A stretch of 55,263 bases of DNA from assembly GCA_016215025.1 (NCBI GenBank), contig JACRMI010000126.1, positions 1 to 55,263 on the forward strand, written 5' to 3'. Positions 32,576-41,520 of the stretch are shown here, one piece after another. Made by a program: the position numbers and the translations under genes. Below the pieces are notes generated by a model. It searched no databases, was not told the origin of the DNA, and was given only the letters and a program-made list of their open reading frames with translations. How positions within the stretch are numbered: the first letter of the stretch is position 1; the number at the start of each line of letters is the position of its first letter. This DNA is from Chloroflexota bacterium (lineage in GTDB: Bacteria; Chloroflexota; Anaerolineae; UBA4142).

Positions 32576-34267
32576 ATGACATCGCAAAACGTGTACGATT
32601 TGAAATCGGTCAAACTACCGCGTATGGCAAGCGGCGCATTTCGCTTGTTCGTCGGCTTGCTCGAAAATCCGCTCACGCGGGGATTGCTCATTCCACAACT
32701 TTTGCAGAGCGGCGGCATCACCGGCTTTCGCGATGTGGTCATCGACGATCCGCCCACTTACCTCCCCATTGTGCCAGCCAAAGACCGCAGCATGGCAAAT
32801 GAGGTCGATTTGGAAAAATTCGCGAGACAAAAAATCGTCAATCCCAAAGGATTGCCATTTGCGACTGTCCTTGATTACGCCGATGCCTATCGCGCCGGTG
32901 CGATCACGCCGGAAACCGTCGCCGAAAATTTTCTCGCGGCGGTCAAGGAAAGCGATGCGCGTGACCCAGCTTTGCGCGCGTTCATCGCCATCCAGCGCGA
33001 TGACGTAATGGCACAAGCGCGCGCATCGACCAAACGCATTCAAGCGGGAAAACCGTTGAGCGTATTCGACGGCGTACCGGTCGCGTTCAAAGATGAAGCG
33101 GATATGGTACCGTACGGTACGACGGTCGGCACAAAATTTTTGGGCAAGACACCGGCGCAGGAGGATTCAACCGTCGCAGCGTGTTTGCGCCGCGCGGGCG
33201 CATTGCTCGTCGGCAAGACCAACATGCACGAGATCGGATTTGTTCCGACGGGCATGAATCCGCATCACGGGACGCCACGCAATCCCTACAATCCCGCGCA
33301 TTACACCGGCGGCAGTTCGAGTGGCTCGGCGGCAGCAGTTGCATCCGGCTTGTGTCCAGTCGCGATTGGTGCTGATGGCGGCGGATCGATTCGAATCCCG
33401 GCGGCGTTTTGTGGCATCGTCGGACTAAAGGCAACGTACGGTCGTGTGAGCGAATACGGCGCGGCACAACTCGATTGGAGCGTCGCGCACAAAGGTCCGC
33501 TCGCCGCGACCGCACACGATTCGGCGTTGATGTACGCGGTTATAGCTGGCGCCGACCCACGCGATGAAAACTCACTGTATCAATCGGCGGTCACGCTTGA
33601 AGACTTTGACAAGACCGACATGCACGGATTGCGTGTGGGGATTTTTTCGCCCTGGTTTAAACACGCCACTGGTGAGGTGGTCGAGGCGTGTGAAAAAATG
33701 GTTCAACAATTTCAAGCAATGGGCGCGCAAGTGTGCGAAATCGAAATTCCTGAGCTCGATGCGGCGCGCGTGGCGCATTTGATCACGATTGCAACCGAGC
33801 TTGCCACCGCGATGGACCCGTACGCCAAAGAGCACGACCACGATTTCGGCTTGGACGTTCGCACCAATCTCGCGCTGGCGCGGGCGCTCACCTCGCGCGA
33901 TTACGTCCACGCGCAACGGATGCGCACACGCGCCATGACACATCTCACGCGCGCATTCGAGCAAGTCGATGTCATCGCCACGCCGGCGACAGCGTTGGTT
34001 GCGCCGAAAATTCCAATCGATGCGCTCGCCACCACCGAAACGGATTTATCGACGGTGATGGAAATTATGCGCTATGTGTTCCTTTCGAATTTGACCGGCA
34101 ATCCAGCGTTGACGTTCCCGGTCGGTTATAATGCGAACGGTCTTCCGATTAGTCTGCAACTGATTGGACGACATTGGGAGGAACACACGCTCTTTAGGAT
34201 GGCATACGCGGCGGAACACGTTGTCGAACGACGCACGCCGCAAATTTTTTATCGATTGCTTCAGTAG
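32576..34267 (+). CDS. Amidase signature family enzyme
   Basis: About 563 residues from ATG 32576, with GGAGG 5 nt upstream. The Ser-cisSer-Lys triad is present: K172 in GVPVAFKDEADM, the cis-serine in YTGGSSSGSAAAVASG, and the nucleophile S271 in ADGGGSIRIPAAFCG. The family hydrolyses amides, including GatA-type glutaminyl amide transfer, but with no gatB/gatC genes here and an N-terminal extension of about 85 residues, a stand-alone amidase is more likely. No signal peptide is visible. It is tightly packed behind the class III aminotransferase. Confidence 0.92.
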   Translation: MTSQNVYDLKSVKLPRMASGAFRLFVGLLENPLTRGLLIPQLLQSGGITGFRDVVIDDPPTYLPIVPAKDRSMANEVDLEKFARQKIVNPKGLPFATVLDYADAYRAGAITPETVAENFLAAVKESDARDPALRAFIAIQRDDVMAQARASTKRIQAGKPLSVFDGVPVAFKDEADMVPYGTTVGTKFLGKTPAQEDSTVAACLRRAGALLVGKTNMHEIGFVPTGMNPHHGTPRNPYNPAHYTGGSSSGSAAAVASGLCPVAIGADGGGSIRIPAAFCGIVGLKATYGRVSEYGAAQLDWSVAHKGPLAATAHDSALMYAVIAGADPRDENSLYQSAVTLEDFDKTDMHGLRVGIFSPWFKHATGEVVEACEKMVQQFQAMGAQVCEIEIPELDAARVAHLITIATELATAMDPYAKEHDHDFGLDVRTNLALARALTSRDYVHAQRMRTRAMTHLTRAFEQVDVIATPATALVAPKIPIDALATTETDLSTVMEIMRYVFLSNLTGNPALTFPVGYNANGLPISLQLIGRHWEEHTLFRMAYAAEHVVERRTPQIFYRLLQ

Positions 34268-34328
34268 AGCAAATTTCCAATTTGCCGCATCCACGCCGAA
34301 TGAAGGCAAATTGGAAATTTGCCCCACA
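34266..34328. repeat. Palindromic element GGCAAATTGGAAATTTGCC type
   Basis: AGCAAATTTCCAATTTGCCGC faces GGCAAATTGGAAATTTGCCCC, a stem of about 18 bp with a 21-nt loop, between the amidase and isomerase genes. Confidence 0.75.
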
Positions 34329-34339
34329 AGGAGAAAAAT

Positions 34340-35221
34340 ATGCGTTACGGCATTATGACGATGCAACTCAGTGCGCTCATTCCAAGCGGAGTCACGTCGC
34401 CCCAAGCTGCAATGGCACAAATCGCCCAGTTCGATCTTTCGAGTTTGGTGCGGCAACTCGTGTCGCATGGATTCAAGACGATTGAACTTGGCGGCGATTT
34501 GGCGATGTTCATGCCGCATACGTTCGCGCCGTCGTCGATTGAGAAACTCGCCGCACTGAAAAAAGATTTGGCCATCACGTACACCGTTCACTTGCCGCTC
34601 TGGTCGGTCGAGCCATCGACGCCGGAGATGCACGTGCGCCAAGGTTCAGTGCGCGCACTCGTGGACATTATTCGCGCGACGCAGCCACTTGAGCCGGAGG
34701 ATTACGTCTTGCACGCGTACGGCGCACTCGCGTCGGAATTTTATCGCATGAACATTCCTGAATCGGCGCGGATGCTCATCTTACAAATCTTTCAAGCCAA
34801 CGCACGCGACAGCATCAAAACAATTCTTGCGGAGACGGGCATTCCCAGCCGCAAGCTCGCTGTCGAGACGATTGAGTTTCCGCTCGACATGATGCTCGCG
34901 CTCGCAAACGAACTCGACACGTCGATCTGTTTCGATACGGGGCATGTGCTGGCAGGCTTTCCTGGTCCCATCGATTTCTTCGACGCACTTGAAAAATGTT
35001 TGCCGCGCATCGCACAATTTCATTTGCACGATTGCCCATCGCTCGCGCGCACCGGACAAATCGGTTACGGCAAGGATCATCAAGCGCTCGGCAAAGGCGA
35101 TCTCGATCTGGCACGCTTTCTCAATCGACTCAAGCAAGTCAACTTTAGTGGACCACTTGTCTATGAACTCACTGTGCCGGAAGCACTTGCATCGATCCAA
35201 GTGGTAAACGCAATAAAATAG
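34340..35221 (+). CDS. Sugar phosphate isomerase/epimerase-like TIM-barrel protein
   Basis: About 293 residues from ATG 34340, with AAGGAG 6 nt upstream. AP-endonuclease-2-like TIM barrel: GFKTIELGGD early, YTVHLPLWSVEP, LAVETIE (metal-binding glutamate), SICFDTGHVLAG (metal-binding Asp/His) and FHLHDCP, with YELTVPEA at the end. These positions match the metal ligands of xylose-isomerase-like epimerases, endonuclease IV and IolE-type enzymes. The substrate is unknown. It is the last gene of the plus-strand cluster; no terminator is seen on the plus strand before the convergent kinase gene. Confidence 0.8.
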   Translation: MRYGIMTMQLSALIPSGVTSPQAAMAQIAQFDLSSLVRQLVSHGFKTIELGGDLAMFMPHTFAPSSIEKLAALKKDLAITYTVHLPLWSVEPSTPEMHVRQGSVRALVDIIRATQPLEPEDYVLHAYGALASEFYRMNIPESARMLILQIFQANARDSIKTILAETGIPSRKLAVETIEFPLDMMLALANELDTSICFDTGHVLAGFPGPIDFFDALEKCLPRIAQFHLHDCPSLARTGQIGYGKDHQALGKGDLDLARFLNRLKQVNFSGPLVYELTVPEALASIQVVNAIK

Positions 35222-35253
35222 AACGCGGATGAACGCGGACAAACAGAGATAAA
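35222..35253. repeat. GAACGCGGATGAACGCGGAC words
   Basis: Direct repeats of GAACGCGGA(T/C), also found at 36188-36266 and 52690-52740, and as a variant at 28044-28070. Confidence 0.65.
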
Positions 35254-35287
35254 AAGCTGCGACGCACCTTGGAGGTGCGTCGCAGCT
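35249..35287 (-). terminator. Terminator of the carbohydrate operon (TGCGTCGCA element)
   Basis: A 14-bp perfect stem AGCTGCGACGCACC/GGTGCGTCGCAGCT with a 5-nt loop is followed on the minus strand by TTTTTATC. It ends transcription after the ROK kinase gene and belongs to the three-copy palindromic family. Confidence 0.85.
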
Positions 35288-35293
35288 CGTCAT

Positions 35294-36175
35294 TTACACT
35301 ATCGCCTGCGCCAACGCAATCGCGCCAAGCACCCCCGCGCGCTTGCCTAGCCCTGGTGGGACGATATAGTTATCAATACGTTCGAGAATTTCAGGCGAGT
35401 GAATATAGCCGTTGAGCAATTGCTGGACCTCGCGCCGAATCATCGGGAAAAGTTCCGCTTGCTCCATCACGCCGCCACCCAGGATGATGCGTTGCGGCGA
35501 CAGAATGCAAATATAGTTCATCAACGCAAGCGCGATGTAATGCGCCTCCAATGCCCACGCCGGATGATCGATAGGCAAATTTTCGGCGCGCTGCTGCCAA
35601 CGTTTTTCCATCGCGGGTCCCGACGCCAGTCCTTCGAAACAATCGCCGTGGAATGGACAGACACCGTCGAACGGATCGCGTGCGCGATCATGCGGTAGGT
35701 AGCCGTGCGCCATCTCTGGATGAATCAATCCATGCAACAATTTGCCACTGGCTAGTCCGCCTCCGCCAATCCCCGTGCCAATCGTCAAATAAATAAATGT
35801 GTCGAGTCTTTGCGCCGCGCCCCAGCGATGCTCGCCGAGTGCCGCTCCATTCACATCGGTATCGAATCCAACCGGCACATTGAACGCGCGCGTGATCTCT
35901 CCAACCAGATCGACGTTTGCCCAGCCGGGTTTCGGCGTCGTCGTGATGAAACCGTACGTCGGCGAGTCGGCATGAATATCGATGGGACCGAACGAGCCGA
36001 TACCGATTGCCGCTAGCGATTGTTGCTGCTCGCGGAAAAACGCAATCGCCCGGTTGATAGTTTCGCCGGGCGTCGTCGTTGGAAAACGCGTCTCGCGCAA
36101 ATCGTCGGGACCGGTTCCAATCGCGCAAACAAATTTTGTGCCGCCCGCTTCGATGCCGCCGTAGAGATTGCTCAT
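35294..36175 (-). CDS. ROK family sugar kinase, fructokinase-like
   Basis: 293 residues. The phosphate-binding motif GGIEAGGTKFVCAIG opens the protein, followed by GIGSFGPID, FDTDVNGAALGEHRWG, LTIGTGIGGGG and a C-terminal adenosine motif ILGGGVMEQAELF. The ROK zinc motif CPFHGDCFEGLASGPA is complete, and the layout is that of the fructokinase branch (ScrK/GmuE). It phosphorylates a hexose, probably a ketose, with ATP in the cytoplasm. It is the last gene of the minus-strand carbohydrate operon, behind the two permeases, and ends in a strong terminator. Confidence 0.9.
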   Translation of the reverse strand: MSNLYGGIEAGGTKFVCAIGTGPDDLRETRFPTTTPGETINRAIAFFREQQQSLAAIGIGSFGPIDIHADSPTYGFITTTPKPGWANVDLVGEITRAFNVPVGFDTDVNGAALGEHRWGAAQRLDTFIYLTIGTGIGGGGLASGKLLHGLIHPEMAHGYLPHDRARDPFDGVCPFHGDCFEGLASGPAMEKRWQQRAENLPIDHPAWALEAHYIALALMNYICILSPQRIILGGGVMEQAELFPMIRREVQQLLNGYIHSPEILERIDNYIVPPGLGKRAGVLGAIALAQAIV

Positions 36176-36187
36176 TGTTGCCTCAAA

Positions 36188-36266
36188 AAAATAATTGGAC
36201 GCGGATTAACGCGGACGAACGCAGATAAAATCAGTTCCGCGTTCATCTGCGCTCGTCCGCGTCCTA
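36188..36266. repeat. Word hairpin spacer (GACGCGGATTAACGCGGACG type)
   Basis: GACGCGGATTAACGCGGACG and AACGCAGAT face CGCGTTCATCTGCGCTCGTC and CGCGTCC. It lies between the permease and kinase genes. Confidence 0.75.
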
Positions 36267-36267
36267 A

Positions 36268-37080
36268 TTATCCCTTAACTGCACCGGCTGTCAAACCGCG
36301 GATCACATAGCGTTGTGTTACAAGCGCAAGCAAAAGAACGGGGAACGTGATAATGACCGCCGCTGCCATCAACCCACCCCAATCGATTTGGGCGTAGCCG
36401 ATAAAATTGTAAATCGCCACGGGAACAGTCTTGGTGTTGCTCGTCGCGAGTTGAACCGAGAACATGAAATTGTTCCATGAGAAAACAAATGCGAGAATTG
36501 AACCGGTGACGATGCCGGGACCGCTGATCGGCAAGATGATTTGGAGGAACGCCTGAAAAATCGACGCACCGTCCACGCGCGCGGCTTCTTCCAATTCGTG
36601 GGGAATCGATTCAAAGAACGGAACCATGACCCAAACGATGAACGGCAAACCGACGAGCATGTGCGCCAGAATCAGCGATTGATACGTGTCGATCATTTGA
36701 AGCTGGCGGAAGAGAATGAACAATGGAATGAGAAACGTGATGCCGGGCACAATACGCGCAATCAGGATCGCGGTCGCGATGCCGTACTGTTTGTATCGCG
36801 CGATGCCGTATGCAGCGGGCAATCCAAGCACCAATCCAAAAAACGTCGAGCCAGCGCCGATGATGATGCTGTTCAGCAAATACCTGCCAAAGTTTTGTGA
36901 GCTAAACACATTCTCATAATTTGCCAGCGTCGGAGTGAAAATAAAATCGGGCGGCATCTTGGCGATTTGGAGCGGCGTCTTGAGTGAGTTGAGAACCATC
37001 CACAGAAACGGCGCGAGGAAAAAGAACAGGATGAGGAAAACGAGCACATAGAAAATGAGATTGCTCAGAGTCTTCGACAT
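36268..37080 (-). CDS. Sugar ABC transporter permease, MalG type
   Basis: 270 residues with six membrane segments. The cytoplasmic EAA loop (EELEEAARVDGASIFQAFLQ, then IILPISGPG) that docks on the ATPase is clear. N-terminal FAPFLWMVLNSLKTPL and C-terminal RYVIRGLTAGAVKG are typical of the carbohydrate CUT1 family. It pairs with the abutting upstream permease and the solute-binding protein of the same operon. No ATPase gene is in the operon, so a shared MsmK/MalK-type ATPase encoded elsewhere is expected. Confidence 0.95.
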   Translation of the reverse strand: MSKTLSNLIFYVLVFLILFFFLAPFLWMVLNSLKTPLQIAKMPPDFIFTPTLANYENVFSSQNFGRYLLNSIIIGAGSTFFGLVLGLPAAYGIARYKQYGIATAILIARIVPGITFLIPLFILFRQLQMIDTYQSLILAHMLVGLPFIVWVMVPFFESIPHELEEAARVDGASIFQAFLQIILPISGPGIVTGSILAFVFSWNNFMFSVQLATSNTKTVPVAIYNFIGYAQIDWGGLMAAAVIITFPVLLLALVTQRYVIRGLTAGAVKG

Positions 37081-37953
37081 CTAAACCTCCAGCGTCCGTC
37101 GTGTGTAGGTGACGAGCAAACTCACACCGAGAACAATTGCAAAAAAGATGACGAGCACCGACGAGGCGTAACCAAAATTGAAATATTGGAACGCTTGGAC
37201 AAAGGCATAGATGTTGAGCGTTTCAGACGTAAAGCCAGGTCCGCCGCCCGTCATCGTGTAAATAATGTCGAACGTTTTGAGCGCATCGATGAGCCGCAGC
37301 AACATCGCAATCGTAATTGTCGGCATCAGCATGGGCAGCGTAATGTAGCGAATTGTTTGCCAACTGGATGCACCGTCCACGCGCGCCGCTTCGAATGGAT
37401 CGTGCGGCAGCGCCGTCAAGCCCGCCAGACAGATGAGAATAATCATCGGCGTCCATTCCCAGATATCGACCAAAGCAAGCGCGGGAATAACTGTGTTGGC
37501 ACTGTAGACCCAGAGTCCTTCGGGCAGACCGAGCGAGCGCAAGACAAAATTGACGATGCCGGACGTTGGAACGTACATCAACAACCAGACCATCGCAATC
37601 GCGACGGGTGTTGCCATCATCGGCAGGAGAATGATCGAATTGATGAATCGCTTGAGGGGAAAATCGCGATTGAGTAAGAGCGCAATCGCCACGCCGAGAA
37701 CGACTTCGATGACGACCGCAAGAATCGTAAAGAATAAAGTCCGAGAAATCGATGCAACGAAACGCGTATCCTCAGGCAGATTGAAATAATTCGTCAGTCC
37801 AAAAAAAGTGGCGGGTCTCCCAGCGCTGATACTCCATGGGGTCATGCTGTTCCAAACGGTGTACAAAATCGGGAAGACCATCATTACGAGGATGAACAAA
37901 ATCGCGGGCAAGGGGAAGAGCCATTTCACATTGCGGTCGATAAAATTTCCCAT
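37081..37953 (-). CDS. Sugar ABC transporter permease, MalF type
   Basis: 290 residues from ATG 37951-37953, with AGGA upstream; an earlier in-frame ATG at 38034 lies in a repeat and would add an unlikely extension. Six membrane segments, with FPLPAILFILVMMVFPILYT first, and the EAA loop DPFEAARVDGASSWQTIRYI followed by TLPML. It is the CUT1 MalF/UgpA-type partner. Its stop codon directly abuts the start codon of the second permease, so translation is coupled. It lies between the solute-binding protein and the MalG-type permease. Confidence 0.95.
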   Translation of the reverse strand: MGNFIDRNVKWLFPLPAILFILVMMVFPILYTVWNSMTPWSISAGRPATFFGLTNYFNLPEDTRFVASISRTLFFTILAVVIEVVLGVAIALLLNRDFPLKRFINSIILLPMMATPVAIAMVWLLMYVPTSGIVNFVLRSLGLPEGLWVYSANTVIPALALVDIWEWTPMIILICLAGLTALPHDPFEAARVDGASSWQTIRYITLPMLMPTITIAMLLRLIDALKTFDIIYTMTGGGPGFTSETLNIYAFVQAFQYFNFGYASSVLVIFFAIVLGVSLLVTYTRRTLEV

Positions 37954-38006
37954 GGACGAATCCTGGTCTGCAAGTAATTCTTTGCCACAGAACCACACGC
38001 CAGTTG

Positions 38007-38097
38007 TCATGCTGAGCGGAGCAAAGCATCTCACTCTTGCGAAATACGAGATACTTCGCTCCGCAAAGTTCGCTTCGCTCAGACTGACATTCTTTAT
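38007..38097. repeat. TCTGAGCGAAGC-type palindromic element
   Basis: GTCATGCTGAGCGGAGCAAAG, then CTCTTGCGAAATACGAGATAC, then TTCGCTTCGCTCAGACTGAC: inverted ends with inner copies of GAGATACTTCGC. It lies between the solute-binding protein and permease genes. Confidence 0.75.
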
Positions 38098-38140
38098 TCC
38101 GTGTGATTCTGTGGCTAAAGAAACTACCTACGACGAGAAA

Positions 38141-39514
38141 TTATTTGGGTTCCGAGTCGAGCAACTTTTGGAAATCGGCGTTGGCTTTGTTCGCCGCGGC
38201 GGTCACATCCTCGCCATTGATCGCAGCAGTAATAATGGTGCCAATAATGTCACGCGCTGCGCCGACCTGTACGACCAATGGTCGATCATACCCGCGACCA
38301 TTCGCGGAAGCAACCTGGGCGGCAACCCAGTCAGCGGGGAATTTGGACTTGCCAACGGGATCCGCCCAAACCGATGCGCGCGCACCGGGATTGGCGCCGT
38401 CACCTTGGGTTTTGAGAACGATTTCTTTGCTCGTCGCCCACTTGACGAATTCCCACGCGGCGTCCTTGTTCTTTGACGATGCGGCAATCGAGAGACCCCA
38501 CGAGGTCACACTATACGGTACCGAGCCTTTTGGCCCCTCTGGGAAAACAACCACACCCGTCTTGTCGGCAACCGTCGATTTGGTTGGATCAAGCAAGTTG
38601 GCAAAGATCGAGTTCGCATCGGTGTACGATGCCACGCTGCCTTGCGCGAACACGGCAACCGCTTGGGGCCACGACATGTTCGTCGTGCCGGGCGGCGCAT
38701 AGTTCTTGTGCAATTTGCCAAAGAGCGTGAACGCGGCAATTGCTTCGGGCGTGTTGAGCGTTGCCTTCTTCGTGCTCTGATCGAACCAATCGCCACCGAA
38801 CGAATACAGGTAGCTAGAGAATTGGGTTACCGCGGGATTGCCTTGACCACGCGCAATGAAACCGAACTGTTGTTTACTCTTGTCGGTTAGTTTTGTAGCC
38901 GCGGCTTCCAATTCGGCGAGTGTCTTGGGTGGCTGCAAACCAGCGGCTTGGTACAAGTCCTTTCGATAGTACAACACTTCTTGTTCGGTCACAATCGGAA
39001 TACCGGTCAACATATCTTTGACCGTCTCGGTGCCAACCGCCGCTTTTTGGAAATCGGCAAAGTTGTAGCTGTCGGGCGTTTTTTTCGAGTCTTTGACGTA
39101 GGTATTCAAATCGACATACCAATTGTTCTGTGCGAACAGCTTGCCTTCTTGCAACGGCCGCTGCATGAACGCATCGACGTTCGATCCACCAGCGGTGAAT
39201 TCTGTCGTCAATTTTTGCACGAGATCGTTTTCGGCGTAGTTTTCCATGTTGACGGTGATGCCCGTCTGAGTTTGAAAATCGCCGACCAACTTTTTCATGG
39301 CGTCGTACCATGGATGATTCGCGACGAGAATACGCAGTGTCGTGCCTTTGAAGGGCTGCGTGGCGGCTGAACTGCTGGGTGCCGCCGAACTGCTTGCTGA
39401 TGAAGATGCCTTTGGGGCAGCCGTTGGCGGAACCGGCGTTGCCGTCGGTGCCGGCGCGCACCCGACGATCACAGCAAGCACGATCACGAGCACGAGGAAT
39501 AAACGAACTTTCAT
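38141..39514 (-). CDS. Sugar ABC transporter solute-binding lipoprotein (family 1)
   Basis: 457 residues. Lipoprotein signal MKVRLFLVLVIVLAVIVGC with lipobox VIVGC, then an Ala/Ser/Thr/Pro linker to about residue 50. The mature part starts GTTLRILVANHPWYDAMKKL and shows family 1 features: a YYRKDLYQAAGL segment, AAATKLTDK and the C-terminal DAAWEFVKWATSKE. It captures a sugar or polyol outside the membrane and delivers it to the MalF/MalG-type permeases encoded directly downstream. The ATG is preceded by AAGGAGAAG. A separate promoter may lie upstream (39617-39645) in addition to the LacI-controlled one. Confidence 0.95.
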   Translation of the reverse strand: MKVRLFLVLVIVLAVIVGCAPAPTATPVPPTAAPKASSSASSSAAPSSSAATQPFKGTTLRILVANHPWYDAMKKLVGDFQTQTGITVNMENYAENDLVQKLTTEFTAGGSNVDAFMQRPLQEGKLFAQNNWYVDLNTYVKDSKKTPDSYNFADFQKAAVGTETVKDMLTGIPIVTEQEVLYYRKDLYQAAGLQPPKTLAELEAAATKLTDKSKQQFGFIARGQGNPAVTQFSSYLYSFGGDWFDQSTKKATLNTPEAIAAFTLFGKLHKNYAPPGTTNMSWPQAVAVFAQGSVASYTDANSIFANLLDPTKSTVADKTGVVVFPEGPKGSVPYSVTSWGLSIAASSKNKDAAWEFVKWATSKEIVLKTQGDGANPGARASVWADPVGKSKFPADWVAAQVASANGRGYDRPLVVQVGAARDIIGTIITAAINGEDVTAAANKANADFQKLLDSEPK

Positions 39515-39616
39515 GAGAGTCTTCTCCTTCTTGAGTATGGCTCTTCTTGAGCCAATTTGAATCGAAACTGAATTTGCGCCTTTGCAAATTGGTTTCCCCT
39601 TTTCACCTCCTCCCTA

Positions 39617-39645
39617 ACTCTAAGTCAAACCAGGATGCAAGTCAA
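39617..39645 (-). promoter_or_regulatory. Possible internal promoter before the solute-binding protein
   Basis: On the minus strand, TTGACT (39640-39645), 17 bp, TAGAGT (39617-39622). Downstream in the leader are hairpins CCAATTTG/CAAATTGG and GGCTC-AAGAA-GAGCC; such intercistronic structure is common before binding-protein genes. Confidence 0.5.
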
Positions 39646-39677
39646 TCGTATTTTGGATGACAAGACCAAGTCAGCCG

Positions 39678-40694
39678 TTAGGGTTTGAGCATGACCTTGA
39701 TCCAATCGGCGTTGCCCTTTGCCAAGTCGTTGATGATGCCTGAGCCGTCTGCCAACGCCGCGCGCTTTTCAATCAACCCGGTCGGATCAATACGCTGGGT
39801 GCGAATCGCCTCAATTGACAATCCAAACTCGTCATTAAAACCGTAGGTGCCTCGCACGGTGAGTTCGCGTGTGACGATTTGCTGCATGTTGATGGTGATC
39901 TCTGGGTCGGAGTTCCCAATCCAAACGACGTTACCACCATTGCGCGCCATGAACAACGATTGCTTGGTCGTCGCCGTAATGCCCACCGCTTCGATCACTG
40001 CCGGCGCACCCTTGCCATTCGTCTGTTGCTTGACCGCATCGATGGCATCTTCCTTGGCCGGATTCACAACCACGTCCGCGCCTAATCGCTTGGCGAAATC
40101 CAATCGATGCGCGCTCACATCGCTGACGATAATTTTCCCTGCGCCCTTCATCTTCGCCGCGAGGATCGTTAGCAAGCCAATGGTTCCTGCGCCGATAATG
40201 ACGACCGTGTCCATCAATTGCATCGGCGTGAGGTTTACGGCATGCATCGCGACAGCAAGCGGTTCGACAAGCGCGCCTTGCTCCCAGGACATTTCGCCGG
40301 GCAGCGGAAACACCATTTTTTGCGAGACTGAAACGTAATCGGCGTACGCGCCATTGAGATTGACACCCAGCCCGCTGCGATTCTGACAAATGTTTGGAAA
40401 ACCGGCGCGACAGTTATCGCAATAACCGCACGTCAACAATGGCGTGACCACCACGCGATCACCGACTAGAAAATTCTTGACCTCGGCTCCCGCCGCCGTA
40501 ATCGTTCCGCTAAATTCATGTCCCATGATGATCGGCGGCTTGCGGCGACCAGTCGTACCTTTGAATCCATGCACATCCGATCCGCACACGCCAACGGTTT
40601 CCACTTTGACTTGGACCTGATCCGTCCCAGGTTCTGGTATCGGAACATCGCGCATCGGCATCTGCCAAGCGCCCTCGTAAACCAGTGCTTTCAT
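39678..40694 (-). CDS. Zinc-dependent medium-chain dehydrogenase (polyol dehydrogenase-like)
   Basis: 338 residues. The catalytic zinc site includes VCGSDVHGFKG and GHEFSGTI. The structural zinc site has four cysteines in CGYCDNCRAGFPNIC. The NAD-binding glycine motif VIIGAGTIGLL follows. The family includes sorbitol, galactitol-1-phosphate, threonine and 2,3-butanediol dehydrogenases; EFSGTITAAG and PLAVAMHAVN resemble the polyol and sugar-phosphate branch. It oxidises a secondary alcohol to a ketone with NAD(P). It is the second such enzyme in this operon, separated by the HPS-like gene from the first. Confidence 0.9.
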   Translation of the reverse strand: MKALVYEGAWQMPMRDVPIPEPGTDQVQVKVETVGVCGSDVHGFKGTTGRRKPPIIMGHEFSGTITAAGAEVKNFLVGDRVVVTPLLTCGYCDNCRAGFPNICQNRSGLGVNLNGAYADYVSVSQKMVFPLPGEMSWEQGALVEPLAVAMHAVNLTPMQLMDTVVIIGAGTIGLLTILAAKMKGAGKIIVSDVSAHRLDFAKRLGADVVVNPAKEDAIDAVKQQTNGKGAPAVIEAVGITATTKQSLFMARNGGNVVWIGNSDPEITINMQQIVTRELTVRGTYGFNDEFGLSIEAIRTQRIDPTGLIEKRAALADGSGIINDLAKGNADWIKVMLKP

Positions 40695-40696
40695 AA

Positions 40697-40764
40697 ATTC
40701 TCCAGTATTCAGTAGTCAGTATCCAGTATTCAGACTGAAAACTGAACGCTGGAAACTGAATACT
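40697..40764. repeat. Tandem-word hairpin spacer (CAGTATTCAGTAGTCAG type)
   Basis: CCAGTATTCAGTAGTCAGTA and TCCAGTATTCAG face CTGAAAACTGAACGCTGG and AAACTGAATACT, giving a near-complete hairpin between two genes of the operon. Confidence 0.8.
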
Positions 40765-41449
40765 ACTTTCGACTTCTGATCTTGGTTGCTTTCGTTCGCT
40801 TCACCAAGTCTCGCAATATCACTTCGAGATTAGGATCCGCTGGTTTGAACTCAGTGCCGCTAATCACGAGCGGCGCGCCAAACACGACGATTTGCGCGCC
40901 CATCTCCAACGTCTGAATCGCTTGATCGACGCTGAGACCGCCGACGGCTTGCACCGGAATCGAGACGGCGTTCAGCACCGGCTGCAAATCATCGAGCGGC
41001 GAAAGACCTTTAATCATGTTGCGTTCGTCGAATCCAGTATGAACGATGATGTAATCGACGCCGAGTTTTTCGGCTTGACGCGCACGCCCCGGTTTATCGG
41101 GACACAACATCACATCGCACATCACCTGGCCGTTGTAGCGCTTTGCCATCTTCACTTGCTCGATGATGCTGGCATCGTGCGCTTGTCCCATCACGACGAC
41201 AAAGTTCGCGCCCGCTTTGAACATCATTTCCGCTTCGAGACCCGCGCCATCCATTGTCTTCAAGTCGGCGACAATCGGCGTGGTTGGAAATTCTTTGCGC
41301 AGCACCTGCACGCCATGCAAACCTTCGGCGAGAATAAACGGCGTCCCCGCTTCAAGCCAATCGACGCCGGCTTTCATCGCCGCGCGCGCGACGCTCAACG
41401 CTTCGTCTATGGTTGTAAGATCGAGTGAAATTTGAACGATTGGTTCCAT
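40763..41449 (-). CDS. Hexulose-6-phosphate synthase-like TIM-barrel enzyme
   Basis: 228 residues, OMP decarboxylase suprafamily. D10 in ISLD and the D-x-K-x-x-D motif ADLKTMD (D62, K64, D67) are the active-site acids and lysine. The residues between (LKTM) match 3-hexulose-6-phosphate synthase more than 3-keto-L-gulonate-6-phosphate decarboxylase. GVDYIIVHTGFDER and IPVQAVGGLSVD (phosphate-binding) follow. HPS joins or splits formaldehyde and ribulose 5-phosphate. The usual partner isomerase (SIS domain) is absent, and the gene lies inside a sugar or polyol catabolic operon, so a related retro-aldol or decarboxylation step on a keto-sugar phosphate is possible. The basic tail RTKATKIRSRK is unusual. 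Confidence 0.8.
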   Translation of the reverse strand: MEPIVQISLDLTTIDEALSVARAAMKAGVDWLEAGTPFILAEGLHGVQVLRKEFPTTPIVADLKTMDGAGLEAEMMFKAGANFVVVMGQAHDASIIEQVKMAKRYNGQVMCDVMLCPDKPGRARQAEKLGVDYIIVHTGFDERNMIKGLSPLDDLQPVLNAVSIPVQAVGGLSVDQAIQTLEMGAQIVVFGAPLVISGTEFKPADPNLEVILRDLVKRTKATKIRSRK

Positions 41450-41455
41450 GTTTTA

Positions 41456-41520
41456 CTCCAGTAAACAGTGAACGGTGAACAGTGACCAGTTTTACTGCTG
41501 ACTGTTTACTGAACACTGAT
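41456..41520. repeat. Tandem-word hairpin spacer (GTAAACAGTGAACGGTGAAC type)
   Basis: CAGTAAACAGTGAACGGTG and AACAGTGACCAG face CTGCTGACTGTTTACTG and AACACTGATAACTG. It overlaps the last codons of the upstream dehydrogenase gene. Confidence 0.75.
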
